The notes under the pieces were generated by a model. That model had not been told where the DNA came from and made no database searches. It saw only the letters and a list, made by a program, of their open reading frames with translations. 50,031 nucleotides of DNA, from positions 1-50,031 of the forward strand of contig JAIQEU010000023.1 of NCBI GenBank assembly GCA_020073665.1, written 5' to 3'. Made by a program: the position numbers and the translations under genes. Shown one piece after another: positions 1 through 8,389 of this stretch (positions are counted from its first letter, which is position 1; each line of letters begins with the position of its first letter). This DNA comes from Terriglobia bacterium. Its GTDB lineage: Bacteria; Acidobacteriota; Terriglobia; Terriglobales; Acidobacteriaceae.

Positions 1-174
1 TCCGTCGGAGCAAAGGTAACCGGGAGCGTGTCGGCAGGGCCCATTCCGGAAACCGCGCCGATTTCCTGAATACTCGGCCCGAATGTAGAGTGCAGTACTA
101 GCAAAGATCTGCCTCCGGGCGGAAAACCCGGTCGATCCGAAGGCGTGTCGCCCCGGATGCGGCAGACGGTAGGC

Positions 175-480
175 CTAGTTTTCCTTCCCTTGCGTTACCT
201 CGAAATGCGATGGCTTCAACGTCACCGAGTCCTCGGGGTTGTAGTAATCGTAAAGCAGCGATGGGGCGGTCTCTGCCTGCATTGCAAAGCGCGGACGGAA
301 CCGGAAGCTGAAAGCTGATCCTCCCGCCTCGGGCCACATGTACAAGATCACGCGGTCGGGCCGCACATCGTGGCGGTAAACCGAGTTCCCCTGGAGAGCG
401 TGCTCCAGGCTTTCGCGATCCACGTCTGCTCCTGGCGGCAAGCCGACCTCACCCAGCATCATGCCGTATCCACGGTACCC
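175..480 (-). pseudogene. C-terminal fragment of an alpha-2-macroglobulin family protein
   Basis: The last roughly 100 codons of a large protein survive. The peptide has the pattern of the receptor-binding end domain of bacterial alpha-2-macroglobulins: a GLPPG turn followed by DVD, then alternating strands ending near FRPRF and YDYYNPED. Full-length members are over 1000 residues, so nearly all of this gene is missing. Reading upstream, the frame keeps family-like sequence to about 480 and then hits a stop at 493-495, where an integrase-like fragment on the other strand begins. The break therefore coincides with a mobile-element scar. Family assignment is by motif memory; that the fragment is non-functional is inferred from its length. 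Confidence 0.6.
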
Positions 481-482
481 CA

Positions 483-956
483 GGCAGTGTGCTCATCAGC
501 CACGACCGTCGCCGCATCTTACACTTCAATGTCAGCCGGCATCCGACGAGCAGTTGGATTGTCCAGCAGCTACGCGAGGCCTTCCCGTACGATGCTGCTC
601 CCGAGTTCCTGGTATTCGATCATGATGCGAAGTACGGGTTCGCAGTGCCCGCCGCAATTCGCTCGCTGAAGATCACACCCGTGCGGACCTCAATGGGATG
701 TCCCTGGCAGAATGGCGTGGCCGAGCGCTGGGTGGAAAGCTGTCGCCGCGATCTGCTCGGCCAGGTGATCGCACTGAACGAGCGACACCTGCGGCGGCTC
801 CTCGCCGAGTACATCTCCTACTACCACGATGATCGAACCCATCTCGGATTGGGCAAACACACGCCCGGAGGCCGGAGTCCGTCTCTGCCGCACGGTCGCG
901 TTATCACCAGGGCACGGCTTGGAGGCTTGCACCACCGTTACGACCGCGCTGCCTGA
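483..956 (+). mobile_element. Truncated transposase/integrase core (rve domain, 3' half)
   Basis: About 155 codons of a DDE integrase core are open from a GTG at 489, with no proper N-terminus. Recognisable blocks are the strand with FDHDAKYG (second catalytic Asp region), the PVRTSMGCPWQNGVAERW block containing the catalytic Glu helix, and the YHDDRTH / LGLGKHTPGGR tail. These are typical of HTH-type integrase-core transposases common in Acidobacteriota. The N-terminal HTH domain and first catalytic Asp are absent, and no terminal inverted repeats were found, so this is a dead remnant. Its left edge abuts the cut alpha-2-macroglobulin fragment, suggesting it caused that truncation. Confidence 0.75.
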
Positions 957-1195
957 GATCGGCCATCGAAGGCTGCGTGCTCGACCTCCATGGCGAGGGT
1001 TCGTCTGATTCAGCGAAGACGCGGGACGTGGCTCCAACCCGAGCGCGTGTGAATGAGGCTTACCACTCTGCGAGCCGTGACATTCTCTTGCGCATGCGCC
1101 GTTTGGAGTGCGTTTTGAATTATGACGAGGCACAGGGTTTCCCATCTCCGGGTGAAATCACCAGGTACACTCTTTTGGTTCGGGAAGGGAGTCTT

Positions 1196-1795
1196 GTGAA
1201 CGGTATGACGAAATTTCTGAAAACGACAATCATCGGAGGGTTGGTATTTCTGCTCCCCGCAGCGCTCGTGTTGCTGGTTCTCAGTAAAGCATGGTTCGCC
1301 GCAAAAGCAATCGCTGCCCCTCTCTCCGAGAAGCTCCCACGCGTAGCGCTGTTCGGCTTGGGGACCGCATCCCTCGTCGCCATTCTGCTTCTGATGCTGG
1401 TGTGCTTCGTCGCCGGCATCTTTGCGCGAACAGGGCTTGGACGGAAGATGAAATCGTGGGTGGACAACTCCATGGTTGCGAGTATCCCGGCTTATCAAGT
1501 ACTCAAGAGCATGGCAGAGGGCATGGCGGAGATTGAGTCGTCTGCGAATGTTCGCGCAGCATTGGCTCGCATAGAGGACGCGTGGCAACCGGCGCTTGTC
1601 CTGGAGGAACTTGAGAACGGTTTGCTCACCGTATTCGTGCCCCAGGCGCCGACCCCGATGTCCGGCTCGGTTTTCTACCTCACGGCCGAGCGTGTGAAGA
1701 TGCTTGACGTGCCGATAAGCAGCGTCTTGATTTGTATCAGGAGAATGGGTCTGGGGTCGCAGGCATTGCTTCGCGGCCGAACGGACCTTGGGTAA
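1196..1795 (+). CDS. DUF502 family membrane protein (copy 1)
   Basis: Predicted integral membrane protein of about 199 residues. The GTG at 1196 is chosen because it follows a GGGAAGGGAG ribosome site and because the paralogue at 12999 starts at the equivalent GTG; an ATG lies nine bases further in. Two hydrophobic segments near residues 12-30 and 50-72 precede a soluble domain with the DUF502 signatures WVDNS, IPAYQV and FVPQAPTPMSG. The function of DUF502 is not established. Compared with the second copy, I count about 21 differences in 196 aligned residues. The two copies are direct repeats that bracket module A. Confidence 0.88.
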   Translation: MNGMTKFLKTTIIGGLVFLLPAALVLLVLSKAWFAAKAIAAPLSEKLPRVALFGLGTASLVAILLLMLVCFVAGIFARTGLGRKMKSWVDNSMVASIPAYQVLKSMAEGMAEIESSANVRAALARIEDAWQPALVLEELENGLLTVFVPQAPTPMSGSVFYLTAERVKMLDVPISSVLICIRRMGLGSQALLRGRTDLG

Positions 1796-2508
1796 AAGCA
1801 CGTTCAAGACGGATAATGAAATCGAAAACTTTTCCAGCCACAAAACGTACAGTCCTGAACAGCATGTTAGTTGACTGTCGGTAAATGTATGGTCCGCCGC
1901 CGAACTGCAAGAGGATTGGTTAGGACGAGAAGCAGTCTGCGAAAATGTATTGCCGAAGCGCGTGCCGTCCAGAATCCTTGCAAAGGATGTAGCCAAGCAG
2001 GTGATTAGCGTGATGACAGCTCAGAAATGCATATCACCGGCTACGCCGGAAAAAGCGAAAAAATCTCAGGCAGGGCAGCACTGAAGCCGCGCGCCGACTT
2101 TGAGCCCGCGAGCGAATGGATCGCGAAATGTTTCCCATTCAGGTTTAAACACCGCTCGAAGATGCTATTCTTGTGATGTACTGCCAAATCTTAGGGTTCC
2201 ATCACGCGACGCCGTGATCCGAGTCACCGCGATACTAGTTCCGGACAATGTAAAATTCAATCGGGGACGGTGGGCTGTCTTTCCCTGCCTCCCCGTAACT
2301 TGTAAGCAAAATCGAACTCCCCGTGGCAGCGAGACCGAGTGGATTTGATCCAGGAACTGCAGACTGCGATGGGCGGATCTCGGAGCCGGGGCTGAGAAGC
2401 ACCGGGGTCTCGGACCCAGCTTAGTGTCAACGTTCGTTTAGCCCTGGGTGAAGGGTAGAGAGTCGAAACAGCTGCACACCTCCTCACAGTCGAGCCTGCG
2501 AGCGATCT
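1796..2508. other. Intergenic stretch without a recognisable gene
   Basis: About 700 bases between the DUF502 gene and the DUF2490 signal peptide. The short open frames here have no plausible ribosome sites or family resemblance. I see no tRNA, clear terminator or repeat. Confidence 0.5.
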
Positions 2509-3215
2509 ATGAGAACGCAAGGCCGGAGCGGCACGCCTTGGTTACTCGTGCTTGCCGCATGCAGCCTATTACTCTTCTGCCAGGAAGTCATAGGTCAAGC
2601 CGTTGATTTCTGCCCTGAGTTGACATACACGTGAAGCTGAGCAAGAACACGCGATTCTGGTTACAAGCCGATCGGACCCGCGAAGAAGGATCTCCGATTC
2701 AGACCGAGATCGGTCCCAGTCTGGAACTTTCCCTCAAGCCTTTGCTGAAGTTGAGCCGGTGGACGGAACGGCAGCCGGATAAATTCAAGGCACGCACGTT
2801 GAGCGTGAACCTGGGATATCGCCGTCTCGAGTTCGCGGACAAGCTGGGCGAGGACCGTGGCATCCTGGAGGCAAGTCCCAGATATCCCCTCGTCTGGAAA
2901 GTATTTGCCACCGACCGGAATCGCGGCGAACTGCGCTGGGCGGGCGGCGCATTTTCCTGGCGCTACCGCAATCGCCTCACTTTCGAACGTCAGGTCCCGA
3001 TTCACTCTTATGCTGTTCTGCCGTATGTTCGCGCCGAAGGCTATTACGACAGCCGGTACAGCAAGTGGAGTGCGACCGCAATCGCGGCTGGCTTGGTCTT
3101 TCCCATTAGAAAGCACGCGGAAATTGAGCCCACTTTCGAGCACATGAACCAGACCGGGGTTAAGCCGAATCATCAGGTGGAAACCTTCGGCCTGACTCTC
3201 AGCCTGTATTTCTAG
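2509..3215 (+). pseudogene. DUF2490 family outer-membrane protein, one-base frameshift after the signal peptide (module A)
   Basis: An ATG at 2509 opens a signal peptide (WLLVLAACSLLLF core) followed by a mature N-terminus DFCPELTYT, then TGA at 2632-2634. The rest of the protein continues one frame over from 2631 as VKLSKNTRFWLQADRTREE. In DUF2490 proteins an Asp-x-x-Pro-Glu segment leads straight into V-K-L-x-x-N-T-R-F, so one base appears to be missing near 2630. The remaining 190 residues look intact: alternating beta strands, WRYRNRL, YSKWSA, and a terminal LTLSLYF typical of an outer-membrane barrel. The homologue at 39353-40073 also carries a frameshift, at a different place. It may be a sequencing error rather than a true pseudogene. 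Confidence 0.75.
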
Positions 3216-3226
3216 AAGGAGAAATC

Positions 3227-3313
3227 ATGCTATCGCGCGAGCCGGCTCTGGCAACGACTCAAGTTGCAAGCAGCGTTTTGGCGCAAGGGGAGTTTGGGTT
3301 TCCCGAAGGATAG
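3227..3313 (+). CDS. Possible 28-residue peptide, unidentified
   Basis: An ATG at 3227 sits five bases after a good AAGGAG site placed directly behind the DUF2490 stop, and the frame closes with TAG three bases before the next ATG at 3316. The peptide has no recognisable domain, and module B has no equivalent between its DUF2490 and kinase genes. It may be a leader, a gene scrap or chance. The ribosome site is the only real support. Confidence 0.2.
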   Translation: MLSREPALATTQVASSVLAQGEFGFPEG

Positions 3314-3315
3314 TT

Positions 3316-3786
3316 ATGAATTGGGACGGCGTTCACAATCTGTATATCTGGCCCATGTTGCTCGCGGCAGGTTTTAACGCGATCGTGGCCATCTATACGT
3401 GGCATCGTCGCTCGGTGCCCGGTGCCCTGTCCTTCCTGTTCATGGTGGTCATGCAGGTGCCCTTCGCAATCGGCGCCGCGTTGGTCCTCGCCGTGTCGGA
3501 TCCATCCGCGAAGATATTCTGGACCAAGTTCCAGATCCTTTGGCTGATCCCCGGAGTCACCGCGGAATTATGTTTTCTCCTGGATTACGCGAATCTTAAT
3601 CGCTGGCTGACCGGCCGCACGCTGACCCTTCTAACCGTTCCTCCGGTTTTGCTTGCCGTGCTGGTCATTACGGATAGCACTCATCACCTGGTCTGGATCA
3701 ATTTCGACGTCACACACTATGTTCATCCGGTGCGCAGCTGGGCCGGATGGGTCTTCACCGCCTATGCGCCAGAGCGTAGCAGCTAG
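3316..3786 (+). pseudogene. Truncated 7TM sensor of a histidine kinase (module A)
   Basis: This 156-residue frame matches the first 150 or so residues of the complete kinase at 37582-39303: NLYIWPML against NPYIWPML, IYTWHRRSVPGA, KIFWTKFQILW, TAELCFLL, YANLNRWLTGR and YVHPVRSWAGW. It carries about five membrane segments of the HisKA_7TM sensor. Identity stops abruptly after FTAY, and seven unrelated codons precede the stop. The PAS, phospho-acceptor and ATPase domains are all gone. It cannot signal alone and is best read as a deletion remnant, although a membrane stub could still be made because a GAAGGA ribosome site precedes the ATG. Confidence 0.8.
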
Positions 3787-3873
3787 CAAGGTCGCCGCAG
3801 CAAGCATTGGCAAAGCAAGTGGCAAGGCAGGGTAGGCGGCCCCCTGATGATTCATATGGCTAAAGGAGCACGT

Positions 3874-6264
3874 ATGAAATCGCGCGAGTTGTTCTTAACC
3901 GCATTCTCGGTGGCGCTCGCTGGCTGGAGTGCACCGCTCTACGGCCAGGAAGTTTTGCCTGTGCCGCCTGCACCATTCAAAGGGCAAATCGGATTGAGTG
4001 CCAAAGATTCCAAGCCGGATTTTCCCAAACCAGTCGAAGCACCAAAAGGATCACCGAACGTTGTCGTTGTGCTGCTCGATGACGTTGGCTTTGGAGCCTC
4101 GAGCACATTCGGGGGCCCTATCAGCACGCCAACGCTGGAGCGACTGGCGCAGCATGGTTTGCGCTACACGCAGTTTCACACGGCAGCGCTCAGTTCGCCC
4201 ACGCGGGCCGCGCTGCTCACCGGCCGCAATCACCATTCGGCGCACACCGGCGTGATCATGGAGCAGGGCACGGGCTTCCCCGGCTACGACAGCCTGTTGG
4301 GGAAGGATACGGCAACCGTAGCGGAAGTCCTCAAGCAGCACGGCTGGAACACCGCCTGGTTCGGGAAAAACCACAATGTGCCCGACTGGCAGAGCAGCCA
4401 GGCTGGCCCATTCGATCTCTGGCCGACTGGTCTTGGGTTCGAAAAGTTCTATGGCTTCATCTGTGCCGAGACCGACCACTTCGATTACGACATCGCCGAT
4501 CAGGCCATCGAGTGGGTGCGCAACCAGAAGGCAGTAGCTCCCGACCGGCCCTTCTTCCTCTACTACGCGCCCGGGGCCACTCACTCGCCGCATCACCCGA
4601 AGAAAGAGTGGATCGCCAAGTACAAGGGGCAGTTCGACCAGGGGTGGGATAAGGTACGCGAGGAGGCCCTGGCGCGGCAGAAGAGACTGGGCCTGGTGCC
4701 GGCCGACACGCAGTTGACCGAGCGTCATGCTGACATCCCGGCCTGGGATTCCCTTTCCGCTGAACAAAAGCTGCTCTCTGCCTACATGATGGAGATCTAT
4801 GCCGGCTATCTTTCCCAGACGGACTACAACGTGGGCCGGGTTCTGGATGCCATTGAGCAACTGGGCCAACTCGACAATACCTTGGTCATCTACATCTGCG
4901 GCGACAACGGCGCAAGCGCCGAAGGCGGCATGATGGGCATGACGAACGAGATGGTCGCGATCAACGGTGGTGGTTTGATAGACCTGCGGGAACAGATCAA
5001 CGCGAAGGCCATGTTCCAGGCGGCCCTCGCACACAAAGAGGATTTGGGCACGTGGAAGATGCACAACCACTATCCGATCGGGTGGGCCCACGCCATGGAC
5101 ACGCCCTTCCAATGGGCCAAGCAGATCGCCTCCCACTATGGGGGCACCCGTAACGGGATGGTCATTTCCTGGCCAGCCCGCATTAAGGATCAGGGCGGCA
5201 TCCGGCCGCAGTGGCACCACGTGATTGACATCGTACCGACGATTCTGGATGTAGCTGGCCTGCAACAACCCTCAGTGGTTAACGGTATAGCTCAGAAGCC
5301 GATTGAGGGCGTGAGCATGGCTTACAGCTTCGATGACGCCAAAGCCCCGTCGTCGCGGCGGACCCAGTATTTTGAGATGTTCGGAAACCGCGGCATCTAT
5401 CACGATGGCTGGGTGGCGTGCACAACACCACACTTTGCGCCTTGGCAGGATGTTGGAGTGGGGGTGGCTCCGGTCGATATCATCAGCGGCTACAAGTGGG
5501 AGCTCTATCATGTGGCCGATGATTTCAGTGAGGCTGTCAATCTGGCCGACAAGTACCCTGACAAGCTGCACGAACTCCAGTTGCTTTTCTATGCCGAAGC
5601 AGCCAAGTACAACGTATTGCCTCTGGACGATAGTAAAACCGCGCGCATGGACGTAAGGGTGCGTCCCAGCCTGACGCGCGGGCGGACCGAGTTCACTTAC
5701 TACGGGACCATCACTCGCATCCCGGAGGGTGCGGCACCGGATGTGAAAAACAAGTCATTCCGCATCACCGCTAACCTAGCTCTCCCGAAGGGCGACGAGC
5801 ATGGAGTTGTCGTGACCCAGGGGGGCTACTCCGGCGGTTACGCGCTGCTGTTCAACAACGGTAAGCCGAGTTTTCACTACAACTTCTTGAACCTTGCCCA
5901 TTTCAACATTGCCGCCAAGGATGCGTTGAAACCCGGCAAGCACACCGTCGTCTTCGACTTTAAATATGACGGCGGCGGCATCGCCAAAGGAGGGATGGGA
6001 GTGCTCAGCGTAGACGGCCAGAAAGTTGCCGAAGGCCGCATCGGCAATACCGTTCCGCTGCGTTTCTCATTCTATGAAACCTTCGACGTGGGAGAGGACA
6101 CAGGAACACCTGTGAGCCTGGACTACGACGTGCCGTTCAAGTTCACCGGCACGATCGAAAAGCTTGTGGTCAACCTGAAACCGCAGGACATTTCGACCCA
6201 GGCAGCGGAGGAGAAAGTGGAGCGCGAGTTGCGGGCGGAACGAGCTTTGCAGGGACAGGATTGA
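3874..6264 (+). CDS. Secreted serine-type sulfatase (arylsulfatase family), module A
   Basis: Formylglycine-dependent sulfatase of 796 residues that hydrolyses a sulfate ester in the periplasm or outside the cell. The ATG at 3874 is chosen because AAAGGAG precedes it and it opens a Sec signal peptide ending near LYGQ. Metal-binding Asp pair at about 69-70 (LLDDVG) and the nucleophile motif S-S-P-T-R at 107-111, followed by LLTGR. The modified residue is Ser107 rather than Cys, the type matured by anaerobic radical-SAM enzymes, and such an enzyme follows 71 bases downstream. Compared with the module B sulfatase it lacks about 23 residues just after the FYGF-x-x-x-ETD segment and has an 11-residue insertion later. 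Loss of that segment may alter substrate binding. Substrate unknown. Confidence 0.92.
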   Translation: MKSRELFLTAFSVALAGWSAPLYGQEVLPVPPAPFKGQIGLSAKDSKPDFPKPVEAPKGSPNVVVVLLDDVGFGASSTFGGPISTPTLERLAQHGLRYTQFHTAALSSPTRAALLTGRNHHSAHTGVIMEQGTGFPGYDSLLGKDTATVAEVLKQHGWNTAWFGKNHNVPDWQSSQAGPFDLWPTGLGFEKFYGFICAETDHFDYDIADQAIEWVRNQKAVAPDRPFFLYYAPGATHSPHHPKKEWIAKYKGQFDQGWDKVREEALARQKRLGLVPADTQLTERHADIPAWDSLSAEQKLLSAYMMEIYAGYLSQTDYNVGRVLDAIEQLGQLDNTLVIYICGDNGASAEGGMMGMTNEMVAINGGGLIDLREQINAKAMFQAALAHKEDLGTWKMHNHYPIGWAHAMDTPFQWAKQIASHYGGTRNGMVISWPARIKDQGGIRPQWHHVIDIVPTILDVAGLQQPSVVNGIAQKPIEGVSMAYSFDDAKAPSSRRTQYFEMFGNRGIYHDGWVACTTPHFAPWQDVGVGVAPVDIISGYKWELYHVADDFSEAVNLADKYPDKLHELQLLFYAEAAKYNVLPLDDSKTARMDVRVRPSLTRGRTEFTYYGTITRIPEGAAPDVKNKSFRITANLALPKGDEHGVVVTQGGYSGGYALLFNNGKPSFHYNFLNLAHFNIAAKDALKPGKHTVVFDFKYDGGGIAKGGMGVLSVDGQKVAEGRIGNTVPLRFSFYETFDVGEDTGTPVSLDYDVPFKFTGTIEKLVVNLKPQDISTQAAEEKVERELRAERALQGQD

Positions 6265-6282
6265 ACACGTGCCCGAACAACG

Positions 6283-6307
6283 GGCCCGCGCCCCGGCGAC
6301 GCGGGCC
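6283..6307 (+). promoter_or_regulatory. GC-rich hairpin between sulfatase and maturase genes (module A)
   Basis: GGCCCGCG at 6283-6290 pairs perfectly with CGCGGGCC at 6300-6307 around a nine-base loop. No T-run follows, so it is a poor intrinsic terminator. A hairpin with the same GGCCCGCG core occupies the equivalent gap in module B (29253-29277), which suggests a retained role such as attenuation or RNA processing that sets the sulfatase to maturase ratio. Confidence 0.5.
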
Positions 6308-6335
6308 ATAACCTTGAGGAAGCGGGATTTGCATC

Positions 6336-7598
6336 ATGGGTGACGCTGGTCCAGTTCGGATCCCGACGTCGCAAGGCGAAATACGGCGCTATCACGTCAT
6401 GGTGAAGCCGACCGGGCCCCTCTGCAATTTAGATTGCGCGTATTGCTATTACCTGCACAAGGCGGAGCTTCTGGGAACGAACTCAAACTTCCGTATCTCC
6501 GACGAGATTCTCGAGACCCATATTCGGCAATATACCGAGGGCCAGAACGCAGATGAGGTCGTCTTCACCTGGCAGGGCGGTGAGCCGACTTTGCTGGGAT
6601 TGCCATTTTTTGAGAAGGTGATCGCATTACAGCAGAAATACAAACGCACCGGACAGTGCATCGTAAACGATCTCCAAACCAACGGGACTCTGATTGACGA
6701 ACACTGGTGTCGGTTCCTGAAGAAGCATAACTTCTTGGTCGGACTGAGCATCGATGGCCCCGAGGAACTGCACGACGCTTATCGCCGGGCCAAAGACGGC
6801 AAGCCGACGTTTAAGAAAGTCTTTGCCGCCAGCCAGCTGCTGCACAAGTACAACGTTCGCTTCAACTCTCTCACCGTCGTGAACCATCTGAACGCGAAGA
6901 GGCCCTTGGACGTATATCGGTTTCTGAGCCGGGAAGTGGAGCCCCACGAGATTCAGTTTCTTCCTTGTGTCGAGCCTAAGAATTTCCGCTTTGTCGCACC
7001 CCAACAATGGGAAGCGACCATGCTGCCACCGCTGCACTCCAGCGCCACCCGTCCCGGAAATCCTGATTCGATCCTTACCGATTGGTCGGTTGACGCTGAC
7101 GATTGGGGCACGTTCCTCTGCAAGGTCTGGGATGAGTGGTACAGGCGGGACTACGGAAGAGTATTCGTCAATCTGTTTGAAACTGCGGTGGCTCAATGGA
7201 TGGGGATGGACTCCCAGATTTGTGTCTATCACGAGTTCTGCGGCAAGAGTGTCGTGCTTGAGCATGATGGCGCCGTGTATTCCTGCGATCACTACGTATA
7301 TCCCGAATACAAACTGGCCGACGTTCTCCATACCTCGAGTTCCGAAATGGTGTTCTCCGATTGGCAGAAACACTTCGGGTTTAACAAGTTCGTGTCACTT
7401 CCGCAGCATTGCCGTCAGTGCGAGTTCTTGTTTGCCTGTAATGGCGAGTGCCCAAAAAATCGGCTAATTCGCACACCTGGCGGAGATGCCGGATTGAACT
7501 ACCTGTGCCCTGGCTTGAAGAAGTTTTGGGCGCATATTGATCCCATCATGCCGGAGATCAGAAAGAGAATCGCGATGGAGCAGCAAAGTGTCATTTGA
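6336..7598 (+). CDS. Anaerobic sulfatase-maturating enzyme (radical SAM/SPASM), module A
   Basis: Radical S-adenosylmethionine enzyme of 420 residues that converts the active-site Ser or Cys of a sulfatase to C-alpha-formylglycine in the cytoplasm before export. The radical-SAM cluster ligands are Cys30, Cys34 and Cys37 (C-N-L-D-C-A-Y-C), followed by WQGGEPTLLG and FNSLTVVN blocks. The C-terminal SPASM region carries the expected cysteines for two auxiliary clusters (CVYHEFCG, YSCDHY, CRQCEFLFACNGECP, YLCPGLK). Length fits the family. It lies directly downstream of the sulfatase whose Ser107 it should modify, and is closely paralogous to the module B maturase. Both partners are intact here, so the pair is probably functional. 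Confidence 0.93.
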   Translation: MGDAGPVRIPTSQGEIRRYHVMVKPTGPLCNLDCAYCYYLHKAELLGTNSNFRISDEILETHIRQYTEGQNADEVVFTWQGGEPTLLGLPFFEKVIALQQKYKRTGQCIVNDLQTNGTLIDEHWCRFLKKHNFLVGLSIDGPEELHDAYRRAKDGKPTFKKVFAASQLLHKYNVRFNSLTVVNHLNAKRPLDVYRFLSREVEPHEIQFLPCVEPKNFRFVAPQQWEATMLPPLHSSATRPGNPDSILTDWSVDADDWGTFLCKVWDEWYRRDYGRVFVNLFETAVAQWMGMDSQICVYHEFCGKSVVLEHDGAVYSCDHYVYPEYKLADVLHTSSSEMVFSDWQKHFGFNKFVSLPQHCRQCEFLFACNGECPKNRLIRTPGGDAGLNYLCPGLKKFWAHIDPIMPEIRKRIAMEQQSVI

Positions 7599-7804
7599 CG
7601 CAGGCAAATTTCGAAACTCAGATGGGTCCACCGACTTCGACGTCGGTCCAACCGTGCCCAAGCGCTTCGAGACCCATGGGATTCCCAGCGTGTCGGTACT
7701 GCATGGTTACGTGATCCCGAGTCTACCCGCCGCTGGAACCCTACATCGACAGGATTTGGGGCCTGCCCGACATCGAGAAGGTGAAATGTATGGGAGAAGA
7801 CTGA
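7599..7804 (+). pseudogene. Possible thioredoxin-like and GST-like gene scraps
   Basis: The gap between the maturase and the DUF3302 gene contains two coding-like pieces in different frames. Bases 7603-7710 read as VPKRFETHGIPSVSVL, which resembles the region around the cis-Pro of thioredoxins. Bases 7721-7804 read as YPPLEPYIDRIWGLPDIEK and end in a stop, resembling the last helix of glutathione S-transferases. Neither has a start. Both are weak resemblances by eye. Confidence 0.3.
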
Positions 7805-7805
7805 A

Positions 7806-8168
7806 ATGAGCTTTCTAGACATCTTTTCTCTTTTTGTACTGCTGGTCATCATCGGTCTTGTAGTAGGACTCCTGCTGCTGTTGGCTTGGTTGCCGGGCAA
7901 TCTGGCCAGAAAGCGGCATAGTCCCTGGGCCGAAGCCATCAACGTGGCGGGATGGATCGGCATTTTATTGCCGCCCATCTGGATGCTGGCATTGATTTCC
8001 GCGTTCCTACGCCCCCGCGCAGGAACAGGCGCAGAGATTGCAATCAGCCAAGCTGAGGCTGCGGAGTTGTCGGCCGCACTCACTCCTCTTGCTGAACGCA
8101 TGGCAAAGCTCGAGATTGGCATGCGTCAATTGCTTGCCATATCTAGTGCCCGCAAGCTTGGAGGGTAA
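7806..8168 (+). CDS. DUF3302 inner-membrane protein (YiaW-like)
   Basis: Small membrane protein of 120 residues. It has two hydrophobic segments, about 8-30 and 46-68, separated by LPGNLARKR and INVAGWIG, which match the DUF3302 pattern (Escherichia coli YiaW). A charged tail after residue 75 could form a coiled coil. In E. coli yiaW sits beside yiaV, a HlyD-type adaptor; here a HlyD adaptor lies two genes downstream, so the pairing is kept. A GGGAGAAGA ribosome site precedes the ATG. The exact role of DUF3302 proteins is not known; an accessory role in the adaptor's membrane complex is inferred. Confidence 0.8.
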   Translation: MSFLDIFSLFVLLVIIGLVVGLLLLLAWLPGNLARKRHSPWAEAINVAGWIGILLPPIWMLALISAFLRPRAGTGAEIAISQAEAAELSAALTPLAERMAKLEIGMRQLLAISSARKLGG

Positions 8169-8173
8169 CGTCC

Positions 8174-8389
8174 ATGTTAGTAGCAATTCTAGTTATTGGT
8201 TACGTGCTGCTTCTGCGCTACTGGGATCGTAAGAACCGCGAGAGAGACCAGCAAGAGCTGGGGCTGGTTCGCGCCGGTCCGGCTGACTACGCGTCGCTCA
8301 AGAAAGACCTCGCGGACCTTTCCGGGCGGTTGGCGGCCATTGAGAACAGCTACCGCGAGTTAGGACAGCGCCTTGGAGGTGTCTCATGA
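8174..8389 (+). CDS. Small single-span membrane protein
   Basis: Protein of 71 residues with one N-terminal membrane helix (MLVAILVIGYVLLLRYW) and a charged, heptad-like tail (LKKDLADLSGRLAAIE) that should form a short coiled coil. GGAGGG lies just upstream of the ATG. The gene starts five bases after the DUF3302 stop and its own stop overlaps the start of the adaptor gene in an ATGA arrangement, so translation is probably coupled. No named family is recognised; position argues for a part of the efflux or secretion complex. Confidence 0.7.
   Translation: MLVAILVIGYVLLLRYWDRKNRERDQQELGLVRAGPADYASLKKDLADLSGRLAAIENSYRELGQRLGGVS

Noticed and set aside
1010-1996. Long open frame antisense to the first DUF502 gene
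   Set aside because: No family pattern, starts and ends without relation to any signal; shadow of a conserved gene.
4051-5268. Long open frame antisense to the module A sulfatase
   Set aside because: Low-complexity Val/Leu/Gly/Asp-rich translation mirroring the sense codons; no ribosome site; the sense gene has catalytic motifs.
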